This document shows, piece after piece, positions 19,297 through 28,450 of a stretch of DNA of 64,000 bases. The DNA lies in assembly GCA_023954855.1 (NCBI GenBank), contig JAGSGY010000017.1, positions 1-64,000 on the forward strand, read 5' to 3'. Positions within the stretch are counted from its first letter, which is position 1; every line of letters begins with the position of its first letter. Below the pieces are notes generated by a model. That model was not told the DNA's origin, made no database searches, and saw only the letters and a program-made list of their open reading frames with translations. Position numbers and translations under genes: made by a program. This stretch comes from Pseudomonadota bacterium (GTDB lineage Bacteria > Myxococcota_A > UBA796 > GCA-2862545).

Positions 19297-21215
19297 TCGC
19301 AGCTCTGCGCGGAACCGGGGGCCACCACGGTCGGTGTGCCCTCCGCCACCCAGCTGGTCAGGAAGCATCGGGTCATCTGCTTGGCCGCATCCGTCTGGAA
19401 CCAGACCTCGTGGCCATCCTCGACCCCGTCTTCGAGCTGCTGGAACACCGCACGCGTCGACGCCTGGCCCGTGTAGGGAAGTGTGGATGCTGAGGCACCG
19501 CTGTAGACGAGTAGATCTTCGAGAGGACGGTGATCGACCAGCTCTGCATGCACCGCATCTTCAGACGGGCCCACGAGCTCGAGGCCGAGCGACAGGCTGG
19601 CGCTGTTCGCGATCGGCGGCAGGATGTAGTGGTCGACGATGCCCTGCACCATCAGAACATGCACGTCCTCGCCGATGGGATGGGCCACGGCCGGAGGGTC
19701 CGCGCTCTCGCCGGCCCACTGCAACAGCATCAGCGCCGGATCAAAGCGCGTCAGCTGCCCCTCGTCGTAGCCAAGCATGGTCTCGGCGATGGGCCGCGTA
19801 CGCAGCGGCTTCTCCTTGAACATGATGTTCTCGACCCAAGACCCACCCGCACCGGAGAGCACCACCGCGCCGTACTCGGGAGCCGCCGCCAGCACGAGCG
19901 GCGCCACCGTCGCCCCCATCGAGTGACCGGCGAGGAAGAGATGGTCGAGATCAAAGGACGCCGTCGCAGACGCATCTGGACAGTCGGAGGTGTCGAAGGT
20001 CCAGGTGCCGAGCAGCTCTGGCAGAGCGGCGAGCTCGACCGCAGTCTGACGCACGTTGTCGCGCATCGCGGGTGGATTGCCCACGTTGAACATCAGGAAC
20101 TGCTCATCGCCGCCTGTGTTGCGAAGGCCCGTGTGCGGGCCGTCCATCGACAAGCCTGCGAAGCCCGCTTGAGCGAAGCTCAGCGCCGGCCCCGTTCCCG
20201 CAATCGCGACCTGACCGTCTTCGTCGCGCACCCCGCGGTCGACCAATGCCCGAGCCCCTCCCGCGCCGGTTCGGACGAGCACACCGATGGGCCATCCGCC
20301 GGCCGGCGCCGCGCTCCGGGGAATCGTGACATCGACATAGGCTTCTGCGGTGTCCTGCCGAACGGGCGCGCCGTTCTCAAAGGACCACTGGCCTCCTTCG
20401 GAGCTGTAGGGAAGCTCGCCGTCCTGGAAGACTTCGACCTCGAGGGTGCCTCGGTACACGCAGTAGTCGTCGAACACATCCGTCAGGGTTGGCGCCTGAC
20501 CGACTGTGGGTGCAGCGATGGCCTCCCGGACCGCCATCAGCTCGGTGGTCGGGTCCTGGGTCCGGAACACCGTCGCCCCGGTGAGGGTGTCGAGCAGCGC
20601 CGAATCGAGGGTGGACAGGGCCCGCTCATAGTCGGCGGCCGCCGCATCGCTCACCCCCTCGACCGGACGGCCTCTCGCCAGATCGCGCACCGTCGCAGAC
20701 CGCTCCAAATCCGTGCCGACCGCCGTCGTGACCACCGCCGCGTACAGGGTCTCTGCGCGCAGCGGCACCCCCTGAAGAGGCAGCAGCACGAGGTGGGGAC
20801 CGTTAGGGCCAAACGGGGACGCGTCTTCGACAAACGCGACATCGAGGGGCACGCGCTGACCGAGATCGGGCGAGTCGGGGTCTGCGACAAGCAGCTGTAC
20901 GGACGCATCCTCGCTCAACGACCCGGCCAGATCCGGTAGGTCGGACGCATCGACGTCGTCTCGCACCGGCAGAAACACCGCCGAGGTCGTGCCGAAGCCG
21001 GTGAGCTGGCCGTCGATCAGCGACACGAGGTCCGAGACAAAGCCGACGTCATCGGGATAGTCGATGCCCTCGAGTCGCACGGTCCCATCCTCGGAGAGGA
21101 GATGCTGCGACGGCAGGGGAGCGTCCCACAGGCCATCGTCAAACTGCATGCGAACCAGGCCCTCTTCACCGGAAGAGCAGCCCACGAGCACCAGAGTCCA
21201 CAGCGCCAGCCTCAA
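19293..21215 (-). CDS. Lipoprotein with alpha/beta-hydrolase (lipase-like) domain
   Basis: A 640-residue lipoprotein (lipobox LVGC, Cys13). The first 250 residues are a beta-rich N-terminal region like that of bacterial lipases annotated as virulence-factor lipases. The C-terminal half carries a hydrolase core with the elbow GHSMGA, the strand HVLMVQGIVDHYILP supplying a possible acid residue, and a His candidate in GHEVWFQ. It is predicted to be an exported esterase or lipase; the substrate is unknown. Its start overlaps the stop of the upstream gene by four bases (ATGA), so the two are translationally coupled. Confidence 0.75.
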   Translation of the reverse strand: MRLALWTLVLVGCSSGEEGLVRMQFDDGLWDAPLPSQHLLSEDGTVRLEGIDYPDDVGFVSDLVSLIDGQLTGFGTTSAVFLPVRDDVDASDLPDLAGSLSEDASVQLLVADPDSPDLGQRVPLDVAFVEDASPFGPNGPHLVLLPLQGVPLRAETLYAAVVTTAVGTDLERSATVRDLARGRPVEGVSDAAAADYERALSTLDSALLDTLTGATVFRTQDPTTELMAVREAIAAPTVGQAPTLTDVFDDYCVYRGTLEVEVFQDGELPYSSEGGQWSFENGAPVRQDTAEAYVDVTIPRSAAPAGGWPIGVLVRTGAGGARALVDRGVRDEDGQVAIAGTGPALSFAQAGFAGLSMDGPHTGLRNTGGDEQFLMFNVGNPPAMRDNVRQTAVELAALPELLGTWTFDTSDCPDASATASFDLDHLFLAGHSMGATVAPLVLAAAPEYGAVVLSGAGGSWVENIMFKEKPLRTRPIAETMLGYDEGQLTRFDPALMLLQWAGESADPPAVAHPIGEDVHVLMVQGIVDHYILPPIANSASLSLGLELVGPSEDAVHAELVDHRPLEDLLVYSGASASTLPYTGQASTRAVFQQLEDGVEDGHEVWFQTDAAKQMTRCFLTSWVAEGTPTVVAPGSAQSCD

Positions 21216-22480
21216 TCGAGCTCACTCATAAGGCGAACTTCGAGAGCCCTCTCGCGGAGCGCGGCGAAGGAGGTCGAGTCGGGCGGCCCATCGAAGCGAT
21301 ACAGGGGCGGCCACACATTCGGCTCACGCGACAGGCCACCGAGGGCCTGCACGGCGTCCCAGGGGACAAACATCGCGAGCTGCTCTTCGTCCGGCCCGAT
21401 GATGTTCACAAGATCGGTCTGTGGAAGCAGTCCTCGCACGGGCGGCCAGATGGCGTAGGAGCGTGGACGCTCGGTCTCGTCAGTCTGAATCGCACCGAAG
21501 TGCGCCACGAAGCGATCGTCCCCGTCGCGCTCAAAACCCGTCTCGAGTAGCTCCTTGAGCTCGGCGTAGGTACTGCCCCGGTTCCGCACCGCGAGCTCAC
21601 CCCAGGCAGCCGAGAGACGATGACCCTCGGGGGCCCACCAGTCCTCGTAGCCATGTTCGCGCAGAACGATGGGCTGGAGCGTGTCCAGGCGCGGCTGCCG
21701 CGAAGCCTGAAGCGCCGTATCGAGCAACACAGAGAGGCCGGCGACATCGCCCTCACCGCAGACGTAGAGCGTGTCGCGGTTGGCGGGCAGCACCACCGGG
21801 TCACCGTGGACCGGCAGCTCGCGAATCGCATCCGTGAGCACGAGCCGCGCCGAGTCGTAGCAGTCCCCCACTTCGGCCGCCCAAACGCCCGAGGTGACCC
21901 GGGTGAACGGGGAGGGGTAGCTCGCACGCAGATTGGCCTCGGCGTGCGCAAAGGCCTGCTCGAGGGTGACGCCCCAGGTCTCGAGCTGCTCCGGCGGCAG
22001 GCTCATGATCGAGCGAGGACTGTCGAGCACCAGCTCGAGCAGGAGCTCCTCGGTAAGCTTGCGGCTCGGTCCGTCTGGAAGCTCGCCTTCGAATCCTTCG
22101 AGAGCGAAGCGCAGCCGAGTGATCGTGCCAAACGAGCGCGGACGAACGCGGATCTGTAGGCGGCCGGCAGCATCTTCCCAACTCGCAGGTGCCTTTGGCT
22201 GGCGCTGGATCTGAAGAATGCCCTCGGCGATGTCGACCAGCATGTGCTCGCGCTCGTCGGAGTCGTGCGAGCCACTCCAGACCCCGAAGCGGTTGCCCAG
22301 ATACGCGACGGCACCGTCCTCGAAGCGCAGGGTGAAAGCCTCGAGGTCAAGGGTTGCGGGATGTCCCGCCGACGCGAGCATGCCTTGGATGCGGATCGCA
22401 AACAGCTCGCGTACTTCGTCGGACGGAAGCGCGGGCTCCTCTCCGGCTAGGCGCTGCAGCAGCTTGGAAAAAAACGACAT
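21212..22480 (-). CDS. Hypothetical protein, possibly DUF1444/YtpQ-like
   Basis: A 422-residue cytosolic protein. The middle part (WGVTLEQAFAHAEANL ... VLTDAIRELPVHGDPVVLPANRDTLYVCGEGD) recalls DUF1444/YtpQ proteins of unknown function, but the match is from memory and tentative. The C-terminal part (YAIWPPVRGLLPQTDLV) is Pro/aromatic-rich. The ATG at 22480 is preferred because upstream in-frame sequence is only the antisense of the prfC region. It is translationally coupled to the lipase-like lipoprotein and divergent from prfC. Confidence 0.6.
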   Translation of the reverse strand: MSFFSKLLQRLAGEEPALPSDEVRELFAIRIQGMLASAGHPATLDLEAFTLRFEDGAVAYLGNRFGVWSGSHDSDEREHMLVDIAEGILQIQRQPKAPASWEDAAGRLQIRVRPRSFGTITRLRFALEGFEGELPDGPSRKLTEELLLELVLDSPRSIMSLPPEQLETWGVTLEQAFAHAEANLRASYPSPFTRVTSGVWAAEVGDCYDSARLVLTDAIRELPVHGDPVVLPANRDTLYVCGEGDVAGLSVLLDTALQASRQPRLDTLQPIVLREHGYEDWWAPEGHRLSAAWGELAVRNRGSTYAELKELLETGFERDGDDRFVAHFGAIQTDETERPRSYAIWPPVRGLLPQTDLVNIIGPDEEQLAMFVPWDAVQALGGLSREPNVWPPLYRFDGPPDSTSFAALRERALEVRLMSELD

Positions 22481-22612
22481 CCGACCCCAGAAGCTCCACC
22501 CTACACCGGTTGGGCTCTCGAGAGTGAGACATCCGCTTGGTCGGGCACATTCGCCGCCTACCGCCCGCATCTCTGCACGCCGGGTTACTTCCGCAGCCAC
22601 TCGGAGACAGTC

Positions 22613-24205
22613 ATGGATCTCGCCGCTGAGGCCAACAGGCGCCGCACCTTCGCCATCATCAGCCACCCCGACGCAGGCAAGACCACGCTGACCGAGAAGA
22701 TCCTTCTCTACGGCGGTGCCCTGCACCAAGCCGGAGCCGTCAAGGCGCGAAAGGCAAGCCGCCACGCCGTCTCTGACTGGATGGAGATGGAGAAGGAAAA
22801 GGGCATCTCGATCACCTCGTCGGTGCTGCAGTTCGACTACCAGGGCAAGCGCATGAACTTGCTCGACACTCCCGGACACGCCGACTTCTCCGAGGATACC
22901 TACCGCACCCTCGCCGCCGTCGACTCCGCGGTCATGCTGATCGACGTCGCCAAGGGCGTCGAGTCCCGGACCCTGACCTTGTTCAAGGTCTGCCGCATGC
23001 GCAAGATGCCCGTGGTCACCTTCGTCAACAAGATGGACCGCCCTGGCTACGAGCCCCTGGACCTGCTGGACAGCGTGTCGCAAGCCCTCGACATTCGCAC
23101 CGTGCCGATGAACTGGCCGATTGGATCGGGCAAAGAGTTCCGCGGCGTGGTGAACCTCCTCGACAACACCGTCACGCTCTACGAGCGCATCGAGGGCGGA
23201 ACCGACGTCGCTCCCGAGCGCCACCTACAGATGGACGACCCCGAGCTGCCCGGCTTGCTCCGACCTGGCCTGTGGGAGCAGGTGCTCGAGGAGATCGAGC
23301 TCGTCCAAGAGGCCGGCGATGCCTGGTCCATCGAGGACTACCTGGCCGGTGAGGTCACGCCCTTCCTGTTCGGCTCGGCCATGACGAACTTCGGCGTGAA
23401 GCCCCTGCTCGACACCATTCACGAGTTCTCGCCCCCGCCGCTCAAGCGCGAGACCACGCAGGGTGACCGCGAGCCCGACGACCCGGCATTCTCGGGCTTC
23501 ATCTTCAAGATCCAGGCCAACATGAACCCGCGCCATCGGGACCGCATCGCGTTCCTGCGGGTGGTCTCGGGCATGTTCGAGCGGAACATGGAGGTGCGCT
23601 TGGCGCGCTCGGGCAAGAAGCTCAAGCTCGCAAAGCCCCACAGCTTCATGGCCTCGGAGCGCTCCATCGTGGAGGACGCGGCCCCTGGCGACATCGTCGG
23701 CCTCTACGACCCGGGTGAGTTCCGCATCGGCGACACGCTCTCGGCGGGGGGAACCATCGAGTTCCAGGGCATTCCACGCTTCGCTCCCGAGCACTTCGCC
23801 CGGGCCGTGCTCAAGGACCCCACCAAGCGCAAGCACCTGCAGAACGGCCTGCGGCAGCTCTCGCAAGAAGGCGCGATTCAGCTGTTCATCGACCCCCTGC
23901 TCGGCAAGGCGGACCCCTACCTGGGTGCCGTCGGCCTGCTGCAGTTCGAGGTGCTCAAGGAGCGGCTCAAGAACGAGTACTCGACCAAGATGGAGCTCCA
24001 GCCGGCGCCGTTCCAGGTCGCTCGCTGGCTTCGCGGACCGCCAGAGGCCATCGAGTGGGTGCGCGCCAAGCGCGACTACAAGGTGGTGGAGGACCGCGAC
24101 GGTCGTCCCGTCGTACTCGCCTCGAGCCCATGGCTCCTCGACTACGCGCTGCGTGAGGTCAAGGACCTCGAGCTCTTGAACGTCAGCCCGCTGTCGGACG
24201 ACTAA
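22613..24205 (+). CDS. prfC: Peptide chain release factor 3
   Basis: A 530-residue class II release factor, the GTPase that recycles RF1/RF2 from the ribosome after termination. The GTPase motifs are G1 SHPDAGKTT, switch I around KGISITSS, G3 DTPGH and G4 NKMD. The RF3-specific features follow: the SGFIFKIQANMNPRHRDR domain II start, LAKPHSFMASERSIVEDA, and the C-terminal VGLLQFEVLKERLKNEY. Length matches the family. It is immediately followed by a small gene overlapping its stop by one base (TAATG). Confidence 0.97.
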   Translation: MDLAAEANRRRTFAIISHPDAGKTTLTEKILLYGGALHQAGAVKARKASRHAVSDWMEMEKEKGISITSSVLQFDYQGKRMNLLDTPGHADFSEDTYRTLAAVDSAVMLIDVAKGVESRTLTLFKVCRMRKMPVVTFVNKMDRPGYEPLDLLDSVSQALDIRTVPMNWPIGSGKEFRGVVNLLDNTVTLYERIEGGTDVAPERHLQMDDPELPGLLRPGLWEQVLEEIELVQEAGDAWSIEDYLAGEVTPFLFGSAMTNFGVKPLLDTIHEFSPPPLKRETTQGDREPDDPAFSGFIFKIQANMNPRHRDRIAFLRVVSGMFERNMEVRLARSGKKLKLAKPHSFMASERSIVEDAAPGDIVGLYDPGEFRIGDTLSAGGTIEFQGIPRFAPEHFARAVLKDPTKRKHLQNGLRQLSQEGAIQLFIDPLLGKADPYLGAVGLLQFEVLKERLKNEYSTKMELQPAPFQVARWLRGPPEAIEWVRAKRDYKVVEDRDGRPVVLASSPWLLDYALREVKDLELLNVSPLSDD

Positions 24206-24663
24206 TGCAAGCCGCCCTCACACTGCTCGCAACCCGAACCGGAACCTACGCAGGTGCCGGCGTGAACCATGACGGGCAGCCCTTTCGCGGCGTGCTCCGC
24301 ATGCATCCAGTGCTCGGCGGACGCGGCACTCGCCTGCGCTTCGTGGCGACGGCCACCGACGGCACGCTGCTGCACGAAGAAGAGACGTTGATCGGCGCCG
24401 AACCCAGCGGCTCTCCGACGCTCGTCACCCTGTCGAGCAACCTCCCCGGCCTCTTGGTCCACCACCTGGTCGATGTGGCGCGCGGAGAGGCCGTACAGCT
24501 CGTGTTCCGCCATGGCGACGTCGACGACGACAGCGTGTTTCGCGAAGAGATCCGCATCGGCATGCACCCCGAGGGGGACGTGACCTACGCCTTCGCTTGG
24601 GGCATGCCAGGGCAGCCGTTCGCGGACCGCTCCGGCGTGCGTATGCGCCGGATCGGCGACTAA
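24205..24663 (+). CDS. Small beta-rich protein coupled to prfC
   Basis: A 152-residue protein of alternating short strands (TGTYAGAGVNHDG, TRLRFVATATDGTLLHEEE, AVQLVFRHGD, VTYAFAWGMPG), compatible with a lipocalin/FABP-like or nitrobindin-like beta-barrel, without an identifiable ligand site. I do not recognise the family. Its ATG overlaps the prfC stop codon (TAATG), implying translational coupling, although a functional connection with termination is not evident. Confidence 0.65.
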   Translation: MQAALTLLATRTGTYAGAGVNHDGQPFRGVLRMHPVLGGRGTRLRFVATATDGTLLHEEETLIGAEPSGSPTLVTLSSNLPGLLVHHLVDVARGEAVQLVFRHGDVDDDSVFREEIRIGMHPEGDVTYAFAWGMPGQPFADRSGVRMRRIGD

Positions 24664-24714
24664 TCGAGCGACGTCGCGCAGGACCGGGTGCTAGGCTCCG
24701 CCCTCGGAGGACTG

Positions 24715-25581
24715 ATGACCCGCACCATCCTGCTTGCCCTCGGGCTCGCTGCGCTCACCGCCTGCATTCCCAAGGGCAAGTACGTCGCCCTGGAAGAGGA
24801 GCTGGCATCCACCCGCGCTGACTATGACGCGAAGCTCGCCGAGCGCGACGCCACGATCGCCGACCAAGAAGCCACCATCGCCAAGATGCAGGGCCAGATC
24901 CGCGACCTCGAAGGCGCGATTCGCAAGATCACCCAAGAGCTGGCCTCCCGCGAGAAGCAGCTCGCTGACCTGAACGCCGAGAAGGCCGCCGCGCTCGCCG
25001 ACAAGGGCGCCCTGCGCGCTCAGATCGAAGACATGACCGCCGCACTCGCCGAGCTGCAAGAACGCAAGGCGCAGGCCGAAGCCCGTGTCGCCGAGTTCAA
25101 GGACCTGCTCGCCAAGTTCCAGGGCTTGATCGACTCCGGCACCCTCGAGGTGAAGATCGTCGACGGACGCATGGTCGTGGCGATGGCCACCGACGTGCTG
25201 TTCGCGTCGGGCAGCGCCTCGCTGTCGGCCGAAGGCAAGGAAGCCGTCGTCAAGGTCGCCGAAGTACTCGCGACCATCTCAGATCGCAGCTTCCAGGTCG
25301 AAGGACACACCGACAACGTGCCGATGCGCGGCTCGGAGCGCTACCCGAACAACTGGTACCTGGGCGCCGGCCGCGCGATCAGCGTCACCGAGGCCATGGT
25401 CGCCGCCGGCATGCCCGTCGAGACCATCTCGGCCGCATCGTACGGCGAGAACCGCCCGACGACCGAGAACGAGACCACGGAAGGCAAGGCCCAGAACCGC
25501 CGCATCGAGATCGTGGTCGTGCCCGACCTCTCGCTCCTGCCCGGCTACGAAGAGCTCGAGGAGATGGTCAACGGCGGCTAG
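24715..25581 (+). CDS. OmpA-family lipoprotein with long coiled coil
   Basis: A 288-residue lipoprotein (lipobox LTAC, Cys17). Residues of about 25-150 are a continuous coiled coil rich in Ala, Glu and Lys. The C-terminal 130 residues are an OmpA/MotB peptidoglycan-binding domain: DVLFASGSASLSAEGKEAV, the diaminopimelate-binding motif VEGHTDNVPM, SVTEAMVAAG and the end motif AQNRRIEIVV. It probably tethers the outer membrane to peptidoglycan at a set distance. The ATG at 24715 gives a typical signal. Its stop is shared (CTAG) with the convergent sulfatase-fold gene. Confidence 0.9.
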   Translation: MTRTILLALGLAALTACIPKGKYVALEEELASTRADYDAKLAERDATIADQEATIAKMQGQIRDLEGAIRKITQELASREKQLADLNAEKAAALADKGALRAQIEDMTAALAELQERKAQAEARVAEFKDLLAKFQGLIDSGTLEVKIVDGRMVVAMATDVLFASGSASLSAEGKEAVVKVAEVLATISDRSFQVEGHTDNVPMRGSERYPNNWYLGAGRAISVTEAMVAAGMPVETISAASYGENRPTTENETTEGKAQNRRIEIVVVPDLSLLPGYEELEEMVNGG

Positions 25582-26849
25582 GGCGCACTTGGCTTCGGTG
25601 CCGGGTCCACGTACCCGAGTGCCTCGAGCTCGGCGGTTTTCGGTCCAAGAACGCGCTCGCCTTCAGCCGGTGGATCGCTGCGGATCAGTGCGTCGAGGGC
25701 CGAGCTCAACGCCGCGTTGGGGGCAAGAGCTGTGCGCTCTCCCGGATCCGCGGCGAGGTCGAAGCGCTGCTCACCCGCGGCCGTGCGGATCTGCTTCTGG
25801 TTGCCGTCGCGGACCGCCCAGGACGTGTGACTGCCCCGTACAAGCTGGCTAAACACCGGTACAGGCGCCACCTCACGTCGGACATCACGGCCCAATCCCG
25901 AGACGTCGACCCCGGCCGCCGCCAACAGCGACTGGTGCATGTCCCGCAGCCCCACCGGGGCAGGCTCCCTGCGTGCGGTCACGCTCGGCGCACGGAGGAC
26001 GCACGGCACTCGAATCGACTCCTGGTACAGCGCGCGCCGATGGCCGAAGTGCCCACGCTCACCGAAGGCCTCGCCATGATCCGAGGCGAACAGCACCACG
26101 TCGTCATCGCCGACACCAAGCACCTCGGACGCACGACGAAGCCAGCTATCTGCGTCGCGAATCTCGCCGTCGTACAGACGAAGCGCTCGCTCCACCGCCT
26201 CGGGCTCTGCCCCAACAAGCTCTCCGGGTGTCCCTGGCGAAGCCGCGTGATCACCCTCCGTGAGCCAGGGTGTTCCCGGAACCGCAAAGTAGGGATCATG
26301 CGGATCAAACAGATGAATCCATACAAACGAGGGCTGGGTCGAACCTCGCACGGACTCCGCGAGTTCCTGAACCAGCGGGTCGACCTCATCGACCGGAGCC
26401 CACCCCACGCTGCGATAGGTGTCGAAGCCCTGTGCCCAGCCAAAGCGCTTGACCAAGTGGCGGTTCGAGACCACAGCATGCGTCGCGTAGCCCTCGGCGC
26501 TCAGACGCTCAGCGAGGGTCGTGGTGCTCTCAGGCAGAGCGGGGTGGTCGACCTGTTCGAGTCGCTGGTCCACATGGAGGGAGGGCGCATCATGCATGCC
26601 GATCGTCCAGGCGTGCTGGCCGGTGTGTAGGGACGCAAGACTCGGAACGGTCCACGACGAGGGGGCCTGGCACTGCTCAAACACCGCCGAACCCTCAGCG
26701 AGCTCCGATAGGAAGGGGGTCGTGCTTCGGGTGTGGCCATAGGTGGAAGTCCTGTCCGCCCGCAGCGTATCCACGGTGAATAGAAACACGTCTGGCCGCG
26801 ACGGAGCCGACGCGCAGCCCATCAAACCGAGGAGAAGGAGCAGTCTCAC
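25578..26849 (-). CDS. Sulfatase-fold lipoprotein with Thr in place of formylglycine Cys
   Basis: A 423-residue alkaline-phosphatase-superfamily enzyme, lipoprotein (GTG start, lipobox LMGC). Metal-site segments include TVDTLRAD at the N-terminus, HLFDPHDPY, and ASDHGEAFGERGHFGH. The catalytic loop reads SSWTVPSLASLHTG: Thr occupies the position of the formylglycine Cys in C-x-P-x-R sulfatases and the Arg is replaced by Leu. It may therefore act as a phosphodiesterase or phosphoglycol/phosphoethanolamine transferase, or be a divergent sulfatase. The GTG overlaps the upstream stop (GTGA). Confidence 0.8.
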   Translation of the reverse strand: MRLLLLLGLMGCASAPSRPDVFLFTVDTLRADRTSTYGHTRSTTPFLSELAEGSAVFEQCQAPSSWTVPSLASLHTGQHAWTIGMHDAPSLHVDQRLEQVDHPALPESTTTLAERLSAEGYATHAVVSNRHLVKRFGWAQGFDTYRSVGWAPVDEVDPLVQELAESVRGSTQPSFVWIHLFDPHDPYFAVPGTPWLTEGDHAASPGTPGELVGAEPEAVERALRLYDGEIRDADSWLRRASEVLGVGDDDVVLFASDHGEAFGERGHFGHRRALYQESIRVPCVLRAPSVTARREPAPVGLRDMHQSLLAAAGVDVSGLGRDVRREVAPVPVFSQLVRGSHTSWAVRDGNQKQIRTAAGEQRFDLAADPGERTALAPNAALSSALDALIRSDPPAEGERVLGPKTAELEALGYVDPAPKPSAP

Positions 26850-28150
26850 TCGAGATAGCCCATGGCACGGAGCTGCTCTCGCTCCTCGTCTGTCGCGTCC
26901 GACTCCATGGCCGTCGGCTCCCACACTGGAAAACCCCGGCTCTCCCATGCCGCCTTCAGTCCCGCAGCCCGCTCTGAGGCCTCGGCGCTGCGGTCGGTGT
27001 GCTCGTCGGGAAGCTCGTACAGCCGGGACTCATCCCCCACTCGACTCCACTTCCAGCCGCTCTCGAGTACGGCTACGTGCTTGGATCCGAGCTGAGCAAA
27101 GCGCGCGCCGCTCACGTCACCCCGCAGATCTTGGCCCACCCACTGCTCCGACGGCGCCAGACCGGCTGCCGCGACCAAGGTCGTAGCCACGTCGACGAGT
27201 GACACCTGCTCTGTGCGACGACCAGCGGGCATGCCCGGCACCGCGAGCACCAGGGGAACGTGCACCGTCTCTTGCCAGAGCGGTCCGTGATGTCCGAGGC
27301 GCCCGTGTTCGCGGAACTCCTCGCCGTGATCCGACGCGAACAACACCACATCGTCGTCGCCCACCCCGAAACGCCTCGACACACGCTCCAGGAAGGCGTC
27401 GGTCGCATGGATCTCGCCGTCGTACAGCGTGACCAGGTCTGCCAGCCCCTGACCCGAGACGGTCCTCGGATCCTTGCGCAGCTCCTTCATCAGCAACGAG
27501 TCGAGGGGAGGCTCACCGAGCCTCGCCTTGAGGTCTGGGTCGAGAATCGCCGTGTGCTTGGGCGAGTAGACATAGGCCTCATGCGGGTCGAACAGATGTA
27601 CCCACAGAAACACGGGTCGCTCGTCTTGGGCGAGGTCCGCCTGGATGCGGGCCAAGGCATCGGCCACCGCAAACCGCGGTCCGAAGCCAACGTTCTCGAA
27701 ATGCTCGAAACCGCGCTCGTAGCCCCGCTCGGGCGAGATGTGGGCGTTGGCCGCCACCCCGTAGGTACCGTAGCCCGCGTCGCGGAACACCTCAGCAACA
27801 CTCACCGCCTCGCTCGGCAGACCTTGGCGCTTCGAGTTCTTCGCCGTGGCTTCCCAGATCCCGAGCTGCCACGGATACGCACCGAACAGTGTGGAAGACA
27901 CACCCGGCACGGTCCAGGACGACGTACTTGCGCAGTTTTCGAAGACCACACCACGGCGAGCCAACTGCTCGAGCCAGGGGGTGACTTCGCGGTCGTAGCC
28001 ATAGACCGTCGTGTGGTCTGCTCGCAGTGTGTCCACTGTGAACAGATACACATTGGGCCGCGGAGCCTCGCCAGACGAGGTCCACAGCAGCCCTGCTCCG
28101 GCAAATGCCATGAGCAGAACAAGCGCGGGGATAAGGATGCGGCCTTTCAC
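26846..28150 (-). CDS. Membrane-anchored sulfatase-fold enzyme with Thr nucleophile position
   Basis: A 434-residue relative of the downstream gene, with an N-terminal membrane anchor (ILIPALVLLMAFAGAGLLW). It shares VDTLRADHTTVYGYDRE, HLFDPHEAY and ASDHGEEFREHGRLGHHGPL. The active loop is SSWTVPGVSSTLFG, again Thr in place of Cys/Ser and no Arg two positions after the Pro. It starts with a GTG. The two paralogues are coupled through GTGA, and a tiny lipoprotein and a GT-C glycosyltransferase lie upstream on the same strand, suggesting joint modification of an envelope glycan or lipid. Confidence 0.8.
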   Translation of the reverse strand: MKGRILIPALVLLMAFAGAGLLWTSSGEAPRPNVYLFTVDTLRADHTTVYGYDREVTPWLEQLARRGVVFENCASTSSWTVPGVSSTLFGAYPWQLGIWEATAKNSKRQGLPSEAVSVAEVFRDAGYGTYGVAANAHISPERGYERGFEHFENVGFGPRFAVADALARIQADLAQDERPVFLWVHLFDPHEAYVYSPKHTAILDPDLKARLGEPPLDSLLMKELRKDPRTVSGQGLADLVTLYDGEIHATDAFLERVSRRFGVGDDDVVLFASDHGEEFREHGRLGHHGPLWQETVHVPLVLAVPGMPAGRRTEQVSLVDVATTLVAAAGLAPSEQWVGQDLRGDVSGARFAQLGSKHVAVLESGWKWSRVGDESRLYELPDEHTDRSAEASERAAGLKAAWESRGFPVWEPTAMESDATDEEREQLRAMGYLE

Positions 28151-28183
28151 CAGCGGCCCTTATCCCCGCAAAGTTCGAGCGTC

Positions 28184-28378
28184 TTAGCGCTCGCGCTCGA
28201 GATCAGCGCCGGGCGTGTTTCCCGGAAGGCGCCAGCCAGCCGGGTCCTGCCGGACACGCATGCCCTCGTAGGAAGTGTCATCACCAGAATCAACCGTCTC
28301 GTCGGTATCATCGCCGTCAGTGCAGGCACCGAGTCCCAACAGGGCTCCGAGCGCCAGCGTCGCGAGTGTTGCGCGCAT
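28184..28378 (-). CDS. Tiny lipoprotein
   Basis: A 64-residue lipoprotein: signal of 18 residues with lipobox LGAC, then a very acidic stretch (DGDDTDETVDSGDDT) and a short basic tail. The ATG follows a strong ribosome site (GAGGAGAC). It has no folded domain long enough to classify. It is located between the glycosyltransferase and the sulfatase-fold pair on the same strand. Confidence 0.7.
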   Translation of the reverse strand: MRATLATLALGALLGLGACTDGDDTDETVDSGDDTSYEGMRVRQDPAGWRLPGNTPGADLERER

Positions 28379-28450
28379 TGTATTGTCTCCTCAGACCCAC
28401 TCGGGGCCGTTGCGACTATAGTCGGGTCCGCAAAGACCTGGCAAACCATT

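Noticed and set aside
19530-20939. A 469-codon open frame on the plus strand
   Set aside because: It is antisense to the lipase-like lipoprotein and has Arg/His/Gly-rich composition typical of a high-G+C shadow frame.
25578-28150. Plain annotation as arylsulfatases
   Set aside because: The formylglycine motif C/S-x-P-x-R is absent from both proteins, so the sulfatase function is not supported by the sequence.
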